From contig PHET01000025.1 of assembly GCA_002841275.1 (NCBI GenBank), positions 1-34,917 on the forward strand: a stretch of 34,917 nt of DNA. The letters run 5' to 3'. Source of the DNA: Actinobacteria bacterium HGW-Actinobacteria-7 (lineage in GTDB: Bacteria; Actinomycetota; Coriobacteriia; Anaerosomatales; PHET01). Made by a program: the position numbers and the translations under genes. Each line of letters opens with the position of its first letter. Positions within the stretch are counted from its first letter, which is position 1. This document shows, piece after piece, positions 33,605 through 34,917 of the stretch. Under the pieces are notes generated by a model, which searched no databases, was not told where the DNA came from, and worked only from the letters and a program-made list of their open reading frames with translations.

Positions 33605-34917
33605 ATGAGTGCGCCGTCGCTGGTTCTGGGCACCGCTGGCCACATCGACCACGGCAAGTCTTCGCTGGTGCACGCGTTGACGGGCACCGACCCTGACCGG
33701 TTGAAAGAGGAGAAGGACCGCGGCATAACCATCGAGCTGGGGTTCGCACGCCTTGAACTCCCGTCGGGCCGGGCGATGGGCGTGGTGGACGTACCGGGAC
33801 ATGAGAAATTCGTACGCCAGATGGTCGCTGGAGCAACCGGTATCGATGTGGTGATGCTGGTCATCGCCGCAGATGACGGTGTGATGCCTCAGACGCGTGA
33901 GCATCTCGCAATCCTGGACCTGCTGGGTGTGGATACCGGCGTGGTCGCGCTCACCAAGATCGATCTGGTCGAGCCGGACTGGATCGAGCTCGTCTCGGCG
34001 GACATCGCTGCGCTGCTCGTGGGCACCGGTATCGAAGGGGCACCGATAGTCCCCGTGTCCAGCCGCACGCGCCAGGGCGTCGATGAGCTGCTCAAGGTGC
34101 TCGACGAGGTCGCCACAGACGCGCCGAGTAAACACGCGAACCTTCCCATGCGCCTGCCGGTGGACCGGGTGTTCACGATCGCAGGCGCGGGCACGGTTGT
34201 GACGGGCACGATGTGGTCCGGATCGGCCACGAAAGACGACCTGGTCGAGATCTATCCCGAGCGCGTCGATGCACGCGTGCGGGGAGTTCAGGTGCACAGC
34301 ACTGCCGTCGAGCGGGCGCACGCCGGCCAGCGAGTGGCGATGAACGTCGCAGGCGTGGAGCGCGACCAGATTAGCCGAGGAGACATCATCGCCGCCCCGG
34401 GTACGCTGACGGTCACCGACCGCTTCGATGCGCGCTTCACCTATCTCGGACTTCCCGGTGACGACCGTCCTTTCGAGACGGGTGCGCGGGTCCATGTGAA
34501 CCACGGCACCCGCGAGGTGCTGGGCAGGGTGCTGCTCATGGACGGGGTGGAGTCTCTGGCGCCGGGGCAGAGCGCGCTTACGCAGATCCGTTTGGAAGAG
34601 CCGCTTGCACCTCGCTTCGACGATCGTTTCATCGTCCGGAGCTACTCGCCGGTCTACACCATCGGCGGTGGCGTCGTACTCGACGCGCTGCCTCCTAGGC
34701 GCACCAACCTCAAGGACCACGAGCGGGAACTGCTCGACGCACTGCTCGCACACGATCTCTCCAGCGCGAGCGTGGGATTGCTCGCTGCGCGCGCCCTGCC
34801 CATGAGCAGTGCGGAGGTTGCTGCTGCACTTGGCGTACCGCGTGCGCAGGTCGCCGACGAACTCAACAAGGCGAAGCTCGAACGGTTGAAGATAGGCACC
34901 GAGACGGCGTTCATCAC
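33605..34917 (+). CDS. selB: Selenocysteine-specific elongation factor SelB (3' truncated by window)
   Basis: The first 437 codons of SelB run from ATG 33605 to the edge. SelB delivers Sec-tRNA to UGA codons marked by a SECIS hairpin. The GTPase domain shows G1 [19 protein letters not shown]2 [14 protein letters not shown]3 [20 protein letters not shown], and G4 ALTKIDL. Domain 2 has [17 protein letters not shown] and domain 3 [14 protein letters not shown]. The C-terminal winged-helix RNA-binding repeats have just begun ([20 protein letters not shown]). The start is ATG 33605; no strong ribosome site precedes it, so translation is probably coupled to selA. selC is not in the window. Confidence 0.96.
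   Translation, partial: MSAPSLVLGTAGHIDHGKSSLVHALTGTDPDRLKEEKDRGITIELGFARLELPSGRAMGVVDVPGHEKFVRQMVAGATGIDVVMLVIAADDGVMPQTREHLAILDLLGVDTGVVALTKIDLVEPDWIELVSADIAALLVGTGIEGAPIVPVSSRTRQGVDELLKVLDEVATDAPSKHANLPMRLPVDRVFTIAGAGTVVTGTMWSGSATKDDLVEIYPERVDARVRGVQVHSTAVERAHAGQRVAMNVAGVERDQISRGDIIAAPGTLTVTDRFDARFTYLGLPGDDRPFETGARVHVNHGTREVLGRVLLMDGVESLAPGQSALTQIRLEEPLAPRFDDRFIVRSYSPVYTIGGGVVLDALPPRRTNLKDHERELLDALLAHDLSSASVGLLAARALPMSSAEVAAALGVPRAQVADELNKAKLERLKIGTETAFI

Overview
The window is a gene-dense stretch of a high-GC bacterial chromosome. Intergenic gaps are short, many starts overlap the preceding stop (ATGA, GTGA, TGATG), and GTG starts are common. The run from mfd through a PPIC-type peptidyl-prolyl isomerase, mazG, eno, a methyltransferase, pyk, an FtsB/DivIC-like protein, DUF501 and Ppx/GppA to a tRNA is typical of Actinomycetota. 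A class III (oxygen-sensitive) ribonucleotide reductase, a selenocysteine locus, a cobalamin riboswitch and a corrinoid-binding protein point to an anaerobe or facultative anaerobe. My best guess, an inference only, is a Coriobacteriia/OPB41-type lineage. I see no phage, transposon, integron, CRISPR or rRNA.

Layout. 1-4207: a UBP-type zinc finger protein, a D-cysteine desulfhydrase-like and a threonine-aldolase-like PLP enzyme in one unit, and on the other strand a peroxiredoxin (Bcp/PrxQ type) followed by an exported sugar-dehydrogenase-like beta-propeller. The peroxidatic residue of the peroxiredoxin is encoded by an in-frame UGA, so it is read here as a selenoprotein. 4315-6128: a NYN/YacP-like nuclease with an apparent one-base frameshift at its start, a DUF554 membrane protein and a small membrane protein. 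6180-8883: an envelope-stress-like operon (LiaI/LiaF-like membrane protein, PspC, DUF4004/YhbD-like regulator, bactofilin) behind a promoter whose spacer is a perfect palindrome; it ends in a terminator nested inside a larger inverted repeat. 8970-9671: endonuclease III on the minus strand.

9805-13103: the class III RNR operon. A TTGACA promoter with two NrdR-box-like sites feeds a cobalamin riboswitch, then nrdD, a separate 64-residue ORF carrying the glycyl-radical domain that the NrdD chain lacks, and nrdG. 13121-24497: mfd, prolyl isomerase lipoprotein, mazG, eno, methyltransferase, pyk, then a LexA-type box and promoter ahead of the FtsB-like gene, DUF501, Ppx/GppA and tRNA-Leu(UAA). 24598-29856: four tightly coupled genes (B12-binding protein, TPR protein, glycoside-hydrolase-like TIM barrel protein, degenerate GGDEF-EAL protein) that I do not recognise as a described system.

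29860-34917: the selenium region. selD is itself read through an in-frame UGA at codon 18; then come a YedF-type DsrE-domain protein, a small CxxCH protein on the opposite strand with three 11-bp-spaced repeats upstream, selA, and selB cut by the window edge. Thus the machinery that decodes UGA (selA, selB, selD) and two genes that need it lie in one 35-kb segment; selC (tRNA-Sec) is not visible.
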